Positions 1-11,542 of a DNA stretch of 64,000 nucleotides are shown one piece after another. The DNA comes from Ovis canadensis (taxonomy: Eukaryota; Chordata; Mammalia; Artiodactyla; Bovidae). The position numbers and the translations under genes are program-made. Where the stretch lies: assembly GCF_042477335.2 (NCBI RefSeq), contig NC_091255.1:41456501-41520500 (forward strand). Direction: 5' to 3'. The notes under the pieces are model-generated. The model was not told the origin of the DNA and made no database searches. It saw only the letters and a list, made by a program, of their open reading frames with translations. The stretch's first letter is position 1, and the number at the start of each line of letters is the position of its first letter.

Positions 1-897
1 AAGGAACCCCTGAGTGCAAAAATACTGAATTGAGGGTCCTAATTCCTCTTCCACCTCTGATTCTGTGAACGTCCAGTGCTGCTGATAACACAACTTTTTC
101 AAACTGAGCTCAGGACCAAGATGCATGGAAAATAAAGTCACTGGTGCCCCTTGACTGACTATTTCATGGAACCCGGGGATTTATGTTTATGTTGCATACA
201 TGTAACTGTACAGAGCATACTTGTGGGAACTCGAGGCACAAGTGAAATCACTGCTGCACGCTCTGGGCCTTGTGTGTCGAGGTCTTTATGCATCAGCAAC
301 CCTCATCTCCTCACAGCTGAGTCACACAGCATGCTACCTGCCCCACCAAGTATTCTCATCATTTCACAGATGAGACAGCTGAGCCTCAGAGAGGGTAGCC
401 TCAGAGAGGCCCTGCCCCCATGTCCTTCCCCATCCCCAGCCACAGACTTCTGCGGCCATGAAATGCAGGGACAGACCAGTGGTGGGGACACTCAGTGACC
501 CTGACATTGCTGCTGGCTCTCAGCTGCCCACTAGATGCTTGGTGTCATGGACATAGGACCTGATGTGGGAGCTGCAGTCAGGAAGAACTCCAAGAAGACA
601 CCCAAATGAGCCCTCACTTAACAGATGAGGAAGATAAGGCTTAAGGAGAGGAAATCACTTGCTTATGGACACACAGCACAGGACTCTGGCCTCCTTCTTA
701 GGGTATGTCACCTCCCATACCCCACATCCATATGCTCTATTCCATATCCTCCATACCCCACATCCATAATATGCTCTATCCTGTACCCTCTGATGTCTGA
801 CATCCTTATGTGAGATCCGAGCCTGGACTTCGGCCTTCCGCGGCCAGTAAGAAAGGACGCCCTACAGTCACTTACCCCATATGCCATCAGAACCCAC
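1..897. other. FBXW10 intron sequence with a MIR fragment
   Basis: No exon of the WD40 region was recognised here. By position this is intron between coding exon 5 and the next exon beyond the left edge. Apart from a MIR-like fragment near 605-700 and short CATA/CCATACCCC repeats near 710-790 I see nothing definable. Confidence 0.6.
605..700 (+). repeat. MIR SINE fragment
   Basis: The stretch ACAGATGAGGAAGATAAGGC followed by a 'cttgcttatggacacacagc' match is the conserved MIR core found across mammals. Confidence 0.5.
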
Positions 898-1020
898 CTT
901 TGTTCTCAGTTTCCACTTCTGATTTTTCACACGTAGGCGCTTCCCATCATCCGTCATTTTCGGAATTGGGATAATAACCTTGCTGGCGTAACTAGGGTCT
1001 ATTCCCCTGGTGTAGGACCC
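898..1020 (-). CDS. FBXW10: FBXW10-family coding exon 5 (F-box to WD40 linker)
   Basis: The 123-bp, 41-codon exon has acceptor TTCCCCCAG and donor GTGGGT. It encodes GSYTRGIDPNYASKV and then IPKMTDDGKRLRV, matching the human linker before the WD40 repeats. It is too short for a long-ORF search and was found by reading the minus strand. Confidence 0.87.
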
Positions 1021-4000
1021 CTGGGGGAAATAACAGAAAACAGTTATTCTTTGTCCTTACACTCCAAGAGAAAACTAAAAACTAGTGCTTGACAGAGTCT
1101 GAAAGATGGACAAGCACTGGCCCAGGAAGGCATGGGCCTGGAGAGTTGGGCCAGTGGTATGGGCAGACTGGCTCGAGGAGGGTAATGACATCAAATGTCC
1201 AAGGAGGACCAGCAAGAACGGTGGGTGGCATGGCTGATTCATGTCAATGAATAGGAAAAACCACTACAATACTATAAAGTAATTAGCCTCCAATTAAAAT
1301 AAATTAATTAAAAAAAAAAACAACGGTGGGTGGTCCCCAGCCTCCAGCATATGGCCTGCCTCAGGGCCTCCTCATCTGTCTCCTGCCCCCTCCCTCTGCT
1401 GGGAAAAAACCAGACTACCAGGAACCCCTGATTTAGAGTCAGGCTTCAGGCAAGAGACAGAACTGTAAATGCCAGAGGTGGTTACTAGCCAGGGAATAAT
1501 GCATCATAACCTAAAAATACACTTTGTGGCCCTGTAAACGTCTGTGTACATGAGTCTCTCTTATGGCACAAGCTCTGGTAAGGCTCCCTGGGGAAAACTC
1601 ACAGCTCCGTGGGGCGTGGGGAAGGCTCTGCCTCTCTCTGCCTGCGGGGCTTCTAGACGGGGTCCTCCCCACTAGAGAGTCAATGGTGATTGGGAATCTG
1701 GACATGAAAGCAGTGAAGAAGCAGCCCACGTGGAGCTGGAGGCCAGTCGGGGGCCACCACAGACAGGAAGGCTGGGCAGAAAGGAGGCTGGTCTGACCTG
1801 TCCCTCCCAGACAGGCCATACCTGCAGGAAGGTGATCTGGTGCTGGATGAAGGAGTGCATGGACAGGTCGGTCTTGACCTGCTGCGCTAGCGCCGCCCAG
1901 TGCTGGCTCACAAAGCTACACCTGTTCAAGGTGCTCCTATCCAGCAAGCCTGGAAAAACAAGAGGTGGGCCTGGGAACCTCCCACCTGGGCCACGATGAG
2001 GGAGAGGGGGTGCTTGAGAAACCCCCCAACAGGCCCCACATACTTAGGATATACTTGGAGAGGTGGATGGGCAGCTGGCGGATGAAGTCGCAGTACCTGC
2101 TGACCCCAGAGGACAGTTTTCTGACGGTATCCAGCTCCAGCAGCACATCAGGGGCCGGGGCCAAGCCTGATTTGGCTTTTTCAGAAAATAGCCTGTTCAT
2201 CTCGGAAATACACTGGAGCGAACTCTTCCACTGCATTTCTAGAGGGAATCCGGGGAAGGGGGCACAGCTGGGGCATCTTTGGGATGGGTCCAAGCCCACC
2301 CAGGGACGTGTGCTTTCTCCGAGCACTTTTGGGCTTCCCTGGTGGCTCAGCCAGTAAAGAATCTGCCTGCAATGCAGGAGAACCATGTTAAGTCCCTTGG
2401 CCAGGAAGATCCCCTGGAGAAGAAAATGTCAACCCACTCCGGTATCCTTGCCTGGGAAATCCAATGGACAGAGGGGTCTGGTGGGCTACAGCTCATCCGT
2501 ATGTGTGCTTAGTCGCTCAATAGGGTCCGACTGTATGCGGGGTTGCAAAAAAGTCAGACACGACTTGGCAACTAAACTACCACCACCACCAGGCCCAAAA
2601 CAAGTCCTTGCCAAAAGCTCCCCCACCAAAACAGAGCTCATCAGAGTCTACCCTGAGGCCACTGACCTTTGGTGATTTCTTCTGCCAAAGTGAAAATACC
2701 ATTTCCCCTAACCAAGCTGAAAACCAAGCAGTTTTCAGCGTTCCCAGCTCAAGGTAACATCTGCAGCATGAAAACTGCCCTGCTGGTGAAAAGGCATGGT
2801 GTCCAAAGTTCCCTTTAAAGGGTCTCAACAAGAAAAAGCCTCAGACAATTTCAAAAGAGAGGGGTGGGCGAAATAAGATGGACAAGATGGTGACAATTGC
2901 TGAGCCTGGAAGACAGTTAACATGGGTGACAATTATACTGTTCTACCTCTTTGGAACAGACCCTGATGCCAGGAAAGATGGAAGGCAGGAGGAGAAGGGG
3001 GCAACAAAGAATGAGGTGGTTGTATGGCATCATCGACTCGATGGACAGGAGTTTAAGCAAGCTCCAGGAGACAGGGGAAGAGAGAGGAAGGAACCTGGCG
3101 TGATACAGTCCATGAGGACACAAAGAATCAGACACGACTTAGTAACTGAACAACAAAAACAAACCTATTTTTGAAACTTCATATTTTCCATATAAAAAGT
3201 GTTTTAGAACCTATGCTTTGTGTTTCCTATATTTATTCCATGTACGTGTCTTGATTCAAAAACCAACTGAGGACAGCCTTAAGGTCAGAGCCCAATTCCC
3301 CACTGCTCTTATTTCCACCTCAAGACTGAATCCAGGGACAGCCCTGGTGGCCCAGTGGTAAAGACTGCACTCCCACTCCAGGAGCCTGAGTTCAATCCCT
3401 GGTCAGGGAACTAGGTCCCTCATGCCACAACTAAAGATCCCACATGCCACAACTAAGACCTCACAGAGCCAAACAAATAAATAAAAAGGCTGAATCCAGT
3501 GCTGCAAAAATAGCTCCTGGTGGGCTGGATCCTGGAGGTGCCCCTCCCCCTCCCTGCACCAGAAGTCGGAGGACTAGACCAAGGGGTACAGCCTGGTGCA
3601 GAGGAAGACTTAGGATCACACCGACTGATTATTATCCTTGTTTCTCACCCCAGCAGTGAGTGTGTGCATGCTCAGTCGCTCACTTGCGCCCGATTCTGTG
3701 ACCCCGTGGATTAGCCCACTAGGCTCCTCTGTCCATGGGATTCTCCTGGCAAAAAGACTGGAGTGGGCTGCCATTTTCCTCCTTCAGGGGATCTTCCTGA
3801 CTCAGGGATCAAACCTGTGTCACCTGTGTCTCCTGCATTGCAGCCTGATTCTTTACCCACTGAGCCATTGGAGAAGCCCACTTACCAGACATGGGATTAA
3901 ATGAGGGAATAAACACCAGAGTGCCCAGCCCACTTTGTAGACAACAAATGAGTGTGAGTTGCCCACATCTGTCCTCCTCAGATGCCATCACCTGCCAGCC

Positions 4001-7000
4001 CCTCCAGGTCTTTGGGGACCCCGCCCCTTGGGCTTTCCTGCCACCAGCGGACTTACCAGCAGTGGCTGCTCCCCGCCGCACAAGGTCATGCAAGCTTGCT
4101 TTTCCTGCAGCTTTGGACAACGGGAAGGTTGTGTGCCTGGTTCTGGCTGCCCAGCAGACTTGTGAGGTGTCGCACGAGTGTACGCGGCCTTTCTCAGGGA
4201 TTAAAAACATGTTGGTAAAGTCTGGGTCAGTCCCTAAAGAACAAAAGACCAAGACGAGCGGCCCTTGAAGCAGGTGCATGGAGAGGAAGTGCTGAAGAAA
4301 AGTGGCTTTAGGTCTACCGGTTTCTCTTAAATCTACACAAAACAGACCAGGCCAGTCATGTCTGTTTTTATTTAGGGGCCTCTGAGTTTCTACACAAAAG
4401 TCACAGAAAGCCTCTGTTAGCCTTTGCCACCCTGCCTGCACTGTAAACCTCATCAGTTTTCTATATACATGAGGATAGAGACTGAGAGACAGGGAAGGAG
4501 GACAAGAGAGAGAAAAAGAGGCAGGAGTTGAAAGAGGGATTGCTTTTTCGAAGCACTTTTAATTTTCTTCGGTGATATGAATAAATGCCCTTGAGTCAAA
4601 TTAGAAAATTTCATTTTTAAGACAGAAGCTCCCCTAGGAGAGGGAGACCTGTAAATACAAGGAGCTGATTCCTACGGTGGGGGAGGACCTCCGAGCAGGG
4701 TATGTATATGGACAGATCTGCTTCCCTGCCTGGAGGGCAGCCTTGCCCATGGGAGATGCTTAGGATGGGAGGCCTGGTTTTCACCCCCCAACCAGATGAC
4801 CACAACCAAGTCACTCAGATTGGCTGAACTTCAACATCATTACCTACAAAAATAAAGGTGCTGGACTGGTCAATCTCTAACCTAACTGATGGGATTCTCT
4901 GACTTTCTCCACCACTTCTTCATTCCATATGATTATTCTTTTACTTCCTGGACACCAAAGAAAGCAAGTGCCTTTATCAGGTTCTAATAGCCCTCTGCGT
5001 GCATGCTTAGCCTCTTCAGCCCCGTCCGACTCTTTGTGACCCCAGGGGTTATAGCCTGCATCTATTCATGGGATTCTCCAGGCAAGAATACTGGAATAGC
5101 TTGCTATTTCCTTCTCCAGAGGATCTTCCCAATCCAGGAATTTTTACCCACTGAGCCACCTGGGAAGCCCCTAATAGTCCCCTAGGGAGCTGTAAAGTTT
5201 CTTGAAATTCTATGAGTCTGCAAATAGGACCACACTGCAAATAGGACCATGGACAGCAGGAATCCCCCACTCTCAAGAGCACAACCTCTGAATCTCTCCA
5301 TCTCTTGCCCCCTTCCAACCTTCTCCCATGCCACTAAACCTCTGCTTGCCTTTCTAGACACCCCCCTGCAACCCCAGTCCCTTGCCTCCTTTCTGGCTGC
5401 TTTTGCTGCCCTAGTCCAGCTGGCCAATACCTTCTCACCAACAGACTGGACCACTGGCTCCCAAAATGAGGCACACAGACCAATATCAGCATCTCTTAGC
5501 AACATGTTAGCAGTGCAGACTCATAACCCACATCATACCTGCTGGGTCAGGAGCTCTGGGGGAGGACCACAGCCACCTGGATGTTAACAAGCCTTCCAAG
5601 TGATTCTGATACAACAATAATGGAGAACTCCTATCCCAGCCTTATTCAGTCCTTTCATGCCTTCAGAAGACTCTTGAGAAGTTCCTTGGACAGCCAGGAG
5701 ATCAAACCAGTAAATCCTAGAGGAAGTCAACCCTGAATATTCATTGGAAGAACTGATGCTCCTTGAAGGTGAAGCTCCAATGTTTTGGCCACCTGATGTG
5801 AAGATCAGACCCGCTAGAAAAGACCGTGATGCTGGGAAAGACTGAAGGCAAGGGGCTGGGAGTGGCAGAGGATGAGATGGTTAGATAGCATCATCGGCTC
5901 AAGGGATATGAATCTGAGCCAACTCTGGGAGATAGTGGAGGACAGAGGAGCCTGGCATGCTACAGTCCATGGGGTCGCAAAGAGTCAGACACAACTTAGA
6001 GACTAAACAACAACATCTGACCCAGCTTTGGATAAACTCCACATCCAGGTTCGATTTCATGTCCAAGCAAGGAATACAGTGGAATGAATGGAGATAGGGC
6101 TTCCCTGGTGGCTCAGGCAGTAAAGAATCTGCTTGCAATGCAGGAGACCCAGGTCGATCCCTCAGTCAAGAAGATCCCCTGGATAAGGGAATGGCAACCC
6201 ACTTCAGTGTTCTTGCCTGGAGCATCCCATGGACAGAGGAGCCTGGTGGGCTACAGTCCATAGGATCGCAAAGAGTAGGACACGACTGAGTGACTAACGC
6301 TTTGAATGGAGAAAAGTCCTAGGTTTGGACCTCTTGGCCTGGTTTCCGTGCAGTGCAAACTGAAGGGCAAAACAAGTCAGCAGTAACCTTAACCCTCTCC
6401 CAAACCCACTTCAATCCTGAATGCACTGAGGCGGGAACCAGCCTGGCACTAATGAGCAGAGACAGAGAGACCAGCCACTTCTGGGCTTCAGGGATGAAGA
6501 AGTCCCTGAGCCACGCTTGACAGCTGAAAGTTCCTTCTGCATGTGTCATTTCTCATTTTCCAGAAGGAAGTCACATTTCAGCAGCTTCTCCTTCAGTCAA
6601 CAGGACCAGGCACCAGGATGGTGGCTCAGTCGGTAAAGAATCTGCCTACAATGCAGGTGAGACCTGAGTTCTATCCTGGGAAATTCCCGTGGGGAAAGAA
6701 ATGGCAACCCACTTCAGAATCCTTGCCTGGAGAGTCCCATGGACAGAGGATCCTGGCAGGCTACAGTCCATGAGGTCGCCAAGAGTCGGACACGACTGAG
6801 CAACTAGCCCACCACCATCTGCCATCTGGCAGTGCCCTGTCAACCTGAGCTCGTCCACACCTCCCATCCCTTCATAGGCTCCTGGTCTCCAGGGACCCCT
6901 GGTCTCTCTACCTGTGGCCTTGCTTACCTGAGGCGTCACCCCACTCTCTCAGAAACAGGACTCTGATGACATCAGTGGCGGTGAGCAGCAATCCGGGGTC

Positions 7001-7429
7001 ACACATCTGCAGCAGCAGGAGCGTGTAGTTGGCCTTCGTCCGCTGGCTGCTGTTCTGGAGCCAACGCAGAGCCTCCCGCATCTTCTGCTCCACCGTCTCG
7101 TCCAGCGTTTGATTCCAGGACTGGATCATCTTGCCCTCCTTCCTGCTCAGGTCGACCCGGGTCCTGTGGTAGACCAGGTCCTTGCCCTGTGTGGTCTGCA
7201 GGAGGGTTAGGAAGTAGTGTAACAAGTACGGGCTGTCCAGTTGCTGCAGGACACTCACCAGGAACCTCCTCTGGAACCCAGCACCCACCCTCCAGAACCA
7301 CTCTCGCGTGGAGAAGATCTTCCAGGCCAGGATGCATGTCTCACACTTCTGGCACACAGGGAGAGAATCATTCCCCTTCTCACAGCGAAAGTACGGGGCA
7401 TTCTTGAGCCTGGACTCCAGGTTTGCCAT
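898..7429 (-). CDS. FBXW10: FBXW10-family F-box/WD40 gene, N-terminal five coding exons (partial)
   Basis: Coding exons on the minus strand are 6928-7429, 4057-4233, 2044-2238, 1822-1949 and 898-1020. All have AG acceptors and GT donors, and they join in frame to 375 codons. The protein matches human CDRT1/FBXW10 along its length: a Cys-rich N-terminus (C16, C26, C29, C32), a variable middle, then an F-box at about residues 282-320 starting LPIHLSKYIL and continuing into the next exon. F-box proteins bind SKP1 and act as substrate receptors of SCF ubiquitin ligases; the substrate of this family is not established to my knowledge. The WD40 propeller should be encoded left of position 898 and outside the window. 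The start Met opens the conserved N-terminus. Cattle may have one gene where humans have FBXW10 plus CDRT1 (FBXW10B), so the exact paralogue name is uncertain; family membership is not. Confidence 0.9.
1228..1321 (+). repeat. Ruminant L1 3'-end tail
   Basis: The sequence AAGTAATTAGCCTCCAATTA followed by an AAATAAATTAATTAAAAA tail is the usual 3' end of young ruminant L1 elements; only the end is present. Confidence 0.55.
1822..1949 (-). CDS. FBXW10: FBXW10-family coding exon 4 (rest of F-box)
   Basis: The 128-bp exon has acceptor TTTTCCAG and donor GTATGG. It restores the frame and encodes LLDRSTLNRCSFVSQHWAAL and the following ITFLQ, completing the F-box (the W of QHW is typical). Confidence 0.88.
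2044..2238 (-). CDS. FBXW10: FBXW10-family coding exon 3 (start of F-box)
   Basis: The 195-bp exon has acceptor CCCTCTAG and donor GTATGT. It encodes CISEMNRLFSEKA, a variable linker, then the first F-box helix LPIHLSKYIL, and ends one base into the next codon. Confidence 0.88.
2331..2590 (+). repeat. Bov-tA SINE
   Basis: It has the tRNA-derived head GGGCTTCCCTGGTGGCTCAG, the BovA-type body and a terminal CCACCACCACCA tail. It lies in FBXW10 intron 2, about 90 bp upstream of coding exon 3. Confidence 0.9.
2953..3168 (+). repeat. BovB LINE 3'-end fragment
   Basis: It contains the BovB 3' landmarks GACCCTGATGCCAGGAAAGA, 'gactcgatggacaggagttt' and the terminal CAGACACGACTTAGTAACTG. Confidence 0.8.
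3328..3488 (+). repeat. CHR-type tRNA-Glu SINE
   Basis: It has the head CCCTGGTGGCCCAGTGGT, the B-box-like GTTCAATCCCTGGTCAGGG and an AAATAAATAAAAA tail. Confidence 0.8.
3657..3882 (-). repeat. Bov-tA SINE
   Basis: A reverse-orientation copy: GTGCATGCTCAGTCGCTCAC at the left and GAGCCATTGGAGAAGCCCAC, the reversed head, at the right. Confidence 0.85.
4057..4233 (-). CDS. FBXW10: FBXW10-family coding exon 2
   Basis: The 177-bp exon follows a TTCTTTAG acceptor and ends at a GTAAGT donor. It completes the split Gly codon and encodes IPEKGR, SQVCWAARTRHTTFPLSKA and neighbours. This is the fast-evolving segment matching human CDRT1 around its SQVYWTAKTQHTSLPLSKA stretch. Confidence 0.82.
4996..5172 (-). 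repeat. Bov-tA SINE, shortened
   Basis: A reverse copy ending in GAGCCACCTGGGAAGCCC. The tRNA part is shortened compared with other copies in the window. Confidence 0.85.
5694..6018 (+). repeat. BovB LINE 3'-end fragment
   Basis: The sense 3' part of BovB, including GAATATTCATTGGAAGAACT, 'ccaatgttttggccacctga' and a CAACAACAT tail. It is 5'-truncated. Confidence 0.85.
6097..6306 (+). repeat. Bov-tA SINE
   Basis: A full-length forward copy from GGGCTTCCCTGGTGGCTCAG to ACGACTGAGTGACTAACGC. Confidence 0.9.
6612..6816 (+). repeat. Bov-tA SINE
   Basis: A diverged forward copy with CAGTCGGTAAAGAATCTGCC near its start and ACACGACTGAGCAACTAGCC with CCACCACC at its end. It lies 110 bp downstream of the FBXW10 exon 1 donor. 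Confidence 0.85.
6928..7429 (-). CDS. FBXW10: FBXW10-family coding exon 1
   Basis: The ATG is the complement of 7427-7429 and the donor after 6928 reads GTAAGC. The exon is 502 bp and ends one base into a Gly codon. It encodes the conserved N-terminus, beginning MANLESRLKNAPYF, with a four-Cys cluster and a helical stretch containing SPYLLHYFLTLLQTTQGKD. Confidence 0.9.
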
Positions 7430-8061
7430 GGCCCCGAGAAGACTGGCTCATTTTATCCTTGCCTGCGGCCAAACCCCAGACGGACAGTAGACGCTGATGA
7501 GTATCCCAGCTGAGCCTTTTCCGACATGAACATCTCTCGAAGAAAAGGTACACTGCTCCAATGGGGTGGAGAGCTTGTCTCTCCCAGAAACTGCCGGTTA
7601 AGTCTGGCTTTCAGTACTGACCTCCTAGGAAACATGCCTTTACCGTAAATCTCCTAAGCCTGGTGCTGCTCAGAGGGAGGCAGTTGCTGTATATTCTGAA
7701 AGAGCTGGTCATCTCATTTCTAGAACAGCAGGAAGAGAGGTGGTCAAATCTAGATAGTGGAGGGACCCCTTTTAAAGAGAAAATTATATGGTGGAGCCTG
7801 GTGTTGAGGCTTCCATTGTTGTTGTGAATGAATTTTAAATATTTATGAATATGAAATTAGATAGAGGCTTCTGTGGATGGCTGTTTAGTTAGAATGATCT
7901 TGCATGTTTATAGCTATCTTCTTAACATTGAAGTGAAAACACAAATGCTTAATGTATGTTTGCCTGGTAGGCTACAGTTGGACATGACCAAGTGACTAAA
8001 ACTTTTGCTTCAGTTTCACTTCACTTTTTAAGTTACTTAAGTGTTTCAGAATGCTAACCAA
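7430..8061. other. Sequence upstream of the FBXW10 start, no feature recognised
   Basis: This contains any 5' UTR of the FBXW10-family gene. It is not CpG-rich and I see no clear promoter element, noncoding exon or repeat. Confidence 0.4.
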
Positions 8062-8250
8062 GGGACTTCCCTGGCTGTCTAGTGGTTAAGATGCTGCCCA
8101 TCCAACACAGAGGGTGTGGGTTCAATCCCTGGTCAGTGAACTACAATCCCACATGCTAAGGAACAACTAAGCCCATGTGCCACAACTACAGAGTCTGTGC
8201 ACTGCGATGACAGATCCCTGATAACACAAGGAAGATCCTAAGGCCTGTGA
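8062..8250 (+). repeat. CHR-type tRNA-Glu SINE
   Basis: The head GGGACTTCCCTGGCTGTC, the GTGGGTTCAATCCCTGGTCA motif and a CACATGCTAAGGAACAACTA body. Its A-rich tail runs into the tandem repeat that follows. Confidence 0.78.
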
Positions 8251-8252
8251 CC

Positions 8253-8395
8253 AAGACCCAACCACAGCCAAGTAAATACAAATAATAAAGTGAATAAATA
8301 ACAACAAAGACCCAACCACAGCCAAGTAAATACAAATAATAGAGCAAATAAATAACAACAAAGACCCAACCACAGCCAAGTAAATAAATATATTA
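8253..8395 (+). repeat. 54-bp tandem repeat, about 2.6 copies
   Basis: The phrase AAGACCCAACCACAGCCAAG recurs at 8253, 8307 and 8361, an exact 54-bp period. It sits in the tail of the preceding CHR SINE, so it arose by local duplication of the SINE end. Confidence 0.85.
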
Positions 8396-8539
8396 CAGTA
8401 AATAAATAATAATTTTTTAAAAAAAGAATCCTAAATGGAAATCTCTGCAGGTAAAACTCCTTAGTGAAAAAAATGTCATTGGGCCTGAGCATATATTTGG
8501 GGTCTCTTCAAGCTTCAATCACATGCCAACCCTGGTGTT

Positions 8540-8692
8540 AGGAGACACCACAGCTGAATGGAGAAGAGCGGGGAGTCTGGGGTCAGACCCCTGGGTTTGG
8601 ACCCCAGCCCAGCTGCTCACAAGGTCTGTGATCACAGGTAGATTACTTAACCCTTTATGCTTCAGTCTCCTCATCTGTAAAAGGGAGACAAC
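8540..8692 (+). repeat. MIR SINE
   Basis: The MIR core 'cttcagtctcctcatctgta' with a preceding GGGTTTGGACCCCAGCCCAG; it abuts the 3' end of the BovB element. Confidence 0.6.
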
Positions 8693-11268
8693 TGTTCAGT
8701 TCAGTCACTCAGTCGTGTCCAACTCTTTGTGACCCCATGAACCACAGCATGCCAGGCCTCCCTATCCATTATGAATTCCCGGAATCCACCCAAACCCATG
8801 TCCATTGAGGCGGTGATGCCATCCAACCATCTCATCCTCTGTCATCCCCTTCTTCTCCTGCCCTCAATCTTTCCCAGCATCAGGGTCTTTTCCAATGAGT
8901 CAGCTCTTCGCATGAGGTGGCCAAAGTATTGGCATTTCAGCTTCAACATCAGTCCTTCCAATGAACACCCAGGAATGATCTCCTTTAGGATGGACTGGTT
9001 GGATCTCCTTGCAGTCCAAGGGACTCTCAGGAGTCTTCTCCCAACACCACAGTTCAAAAGCACCTTTGGCGCTTAGCTTTCTTTATAGTCCAACTCTCAC
9101 ATCCATACATGACTACTGGATAAATCATAGCCTTGACTAGACGGACTTTTCTTGACAAAGTAATGTCTCTGCTTTTTAATATGCTGTCTAGGTTGGTCAT
9201 AACTTTTCTTCCAAGGAGTAAGCGTCTTCTCATTTCATGGCTGCAATCACCATCTGCAGTGATTTTGGAGCCCCCCAAAATAAAGTCAGCCACTGTTTCC
9301 ACTGTTTCCCCATCTATTTGCCAGAAAGTGATGGGACCAGATGCCATGATCTTAGTTTTCTGAATGTTGAGCTTTAAGCCAACTTTTTCACTCTCCTCTT
9401 TCACTTTTATCAAAAGGCCCTTTAGTTCTTCTTCACTTTCTGCCATAAGGGTGGTGTCATCTGCATATCTGACATTATTGATATTTCTCCCGGAAGTCTT
9501 GATTCCAGCTTGTACTTCATTCAGCCCAACATTTCTCATGATGTACTCTGCATAGAAGTTAAATAAGCAGGGTGACAATATACAGCCTTGACATACTCTA
9601 ATTCCTATTTGGAACCAGTCTGTTGCTCCATGTCCAGTTCTAACTGTTGCTTCCTGACCTGCGTACAGGTTTCTCAAGAGGCAGGTCAGGTGGTCTGGTA
9701 TTCCCATCTCTCTCAGAATTTTCCACAGTTTATTGTGATCCACATAGTCAAAGGCTTTGGCATAGTCAATAAAGCAGAAATAGATGTTTTTCTGGAACTA
9801 CCTTGCTTTTTCGATGATCCAGCGGATGTTGGCAATTTGATCTCTGGTTCCTCTGCCTTTTCTAAAACCAGCTTGAACATCTGGAAGTTCACGCTTCACG
9901 TATTGCTGAAGGCTGGCTTGGAGAATTTTGAGCATTACTTTGCTAGCGTGTGAGATGAGTGCAACTGTGCAGTAGTTTGAGCATTCTTTGGCATTGCCTT
10001 TCTTTGGGATTGGAATGAAAACTGACCTTTTCCAGTCCTGTGGCCACTGCTGAGTTTTCCAAATTTGCTGGCATATTGAGTGCAGCACTTTCACAGCATC
10101 ATCTTTTAGGATTTGAAATAGCTCAATTGGAATTCCATCACCTCCACTAGCTTTGTTCATAGTGATGCTTCCTAAGGCCCACTTGACCTCACATTCCAGG
10201 ATGTGCAGCTCTAGGTGAGTGTGAGTGATCACACCATCGTGATTATTGGGTCATGAAGATCTTTTTGTACAGTTCTGTGTATTCTTGCCACTTCTTCTTA
10301 ATATCTTCTGTTTCCATTAGCTCCATAATATTTCTGTTCTTTATTGAGCCCATCTTTGCATGAAATGTTCCCTTGGTATCTCTAATTTTCTTGAAGAGAT
10401 CTCTAGTCTTTCCCATTCTATTGTTTTCCTCTATTTCTTTGCATTGATCACTGAGGAAGGCTTTCTTATCTCTCCTTGCTATTCTTTGGAACTCTGCATT
10501 CACATGGGTATACCTTTCTTTTCTCCTTTGCTTTTCACTTCTCTTCTTTCCACAGCTATTTGTAAGGCCTCCTCAGACAGCCATTTTGCTTTTTTGCATT
10601 TCTTTTTCTTGGGGATGGTCTTGATTCCTGTCTCCTGTACAATGTCATGAACCTCCATCCATAGTTTATCAGGCACTCTGTCTATCAGATCTAGTCCCTT
10701 AAATCTATTTCTCACTTCCACTGTATAGTTATAAGGGATTTGATTTAGGTCATACCTGAATGGTCTAGTGGTTTTCCCCACTTTTTTCAATTTAAGTCTG
10801 AATTTGGCAATAAGGAGTTCATAATCTGAGCCATAGTTAGCTCCTGGTCTTGTTTTTGCTGACTGTATAGAGCTTCTCCATCTTTGACTGCAAAGAATAT
10901 AATCAATCTGATTTCGTGTTGACCATCTGGTGATGTCCATGTGTAGAGTCCTCTCTTGTGTTCTTGGAAGAGAGTCTTTGCTATGACCAGTGCATTCTCT
11001 TGGCAGAAGTCTATTAGCCTTTGCCTTGCTTCATTTTGTATTTCAAGGCCAAATTTGCCTCTTACTGCAGGTATCTCTTGCCTTCCTACTTTTGCATTTC
11101 AGTCCCCTATAATGAAAAGGACATCTTTTTGGGGTGTTAGTTCTAGAAGGTCTTATAGGTCTCCATAGAACCATTCAAATTCAGCTTCTTCAGTGTTACT
11201 GGTCGTGGCATTGACTTGGATTACCATGATATTGAATGGTACCTTGGAAACCAACAGAGATCATTCTG
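8693..11268 (-). mobile_element. BovB (RTE-clade) LINE, 5'-truncated, about 2.6 kb
   Basis: The longest uninterrupted BovB in the window, antisense, with its 3' end at the left (GTTCAGTTCAGTCACTCAGT). Decayed reading frames run right to left: endonuclease C-terminal part (10500-10940), linker (10243-10503), then reverse transcriptase in two pieces (9798-10232 and 9054-9743). The RT keeps the YADD catalytic motif but frameshifts and stops split the ORF, so it is dead. A full-length BovB is about 3.2 kb; the first part of the endonuclease is missing. BovB is known to have entered ruminant ancestors horizontally, probably from squamates. Confidence 0.95.
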
Positions 11269-11326
11269 TGTCAGCGTCACTTCAATGTCAGTGTGAGGAT
11301 TAAATGAGGTATTATTACATGCGAGC

Positions 11327-11542
11327 AGGGCTTCCCCACTGGCTCAGACAGTAAAGGATCCCCCTTCATCCTTTACTGGATGGAAGGATGATCCTCTGGA
11401 GAGGAAGGAAGATCCTCTGGAGAAGGGAATGTCAACCCACTCCAGTATTCTTGCCTGGAGAATCCCATGGACAGAGGAGCCTGGCGGGCTCCAGTCCATG
11501 GGGTCACAAAGAGTCAGACATGACTTAGCAACTATAACACCA
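11327..11542 (+). repeat. Bov-tA SINE
   Basis: Forward copy starting AGGGCTTCCCCACTGGCTCA. It has a short internal duplication of GATCCTCTGGAGA-type sequence near 11390-11420. Confidence 0.85.

Noticed and set aside
9054-10940. RT/endonuclease frames as a host gene
   Set aside because: They are parts of a truncated BovB LINE with frameshifts, not a cellular gene.
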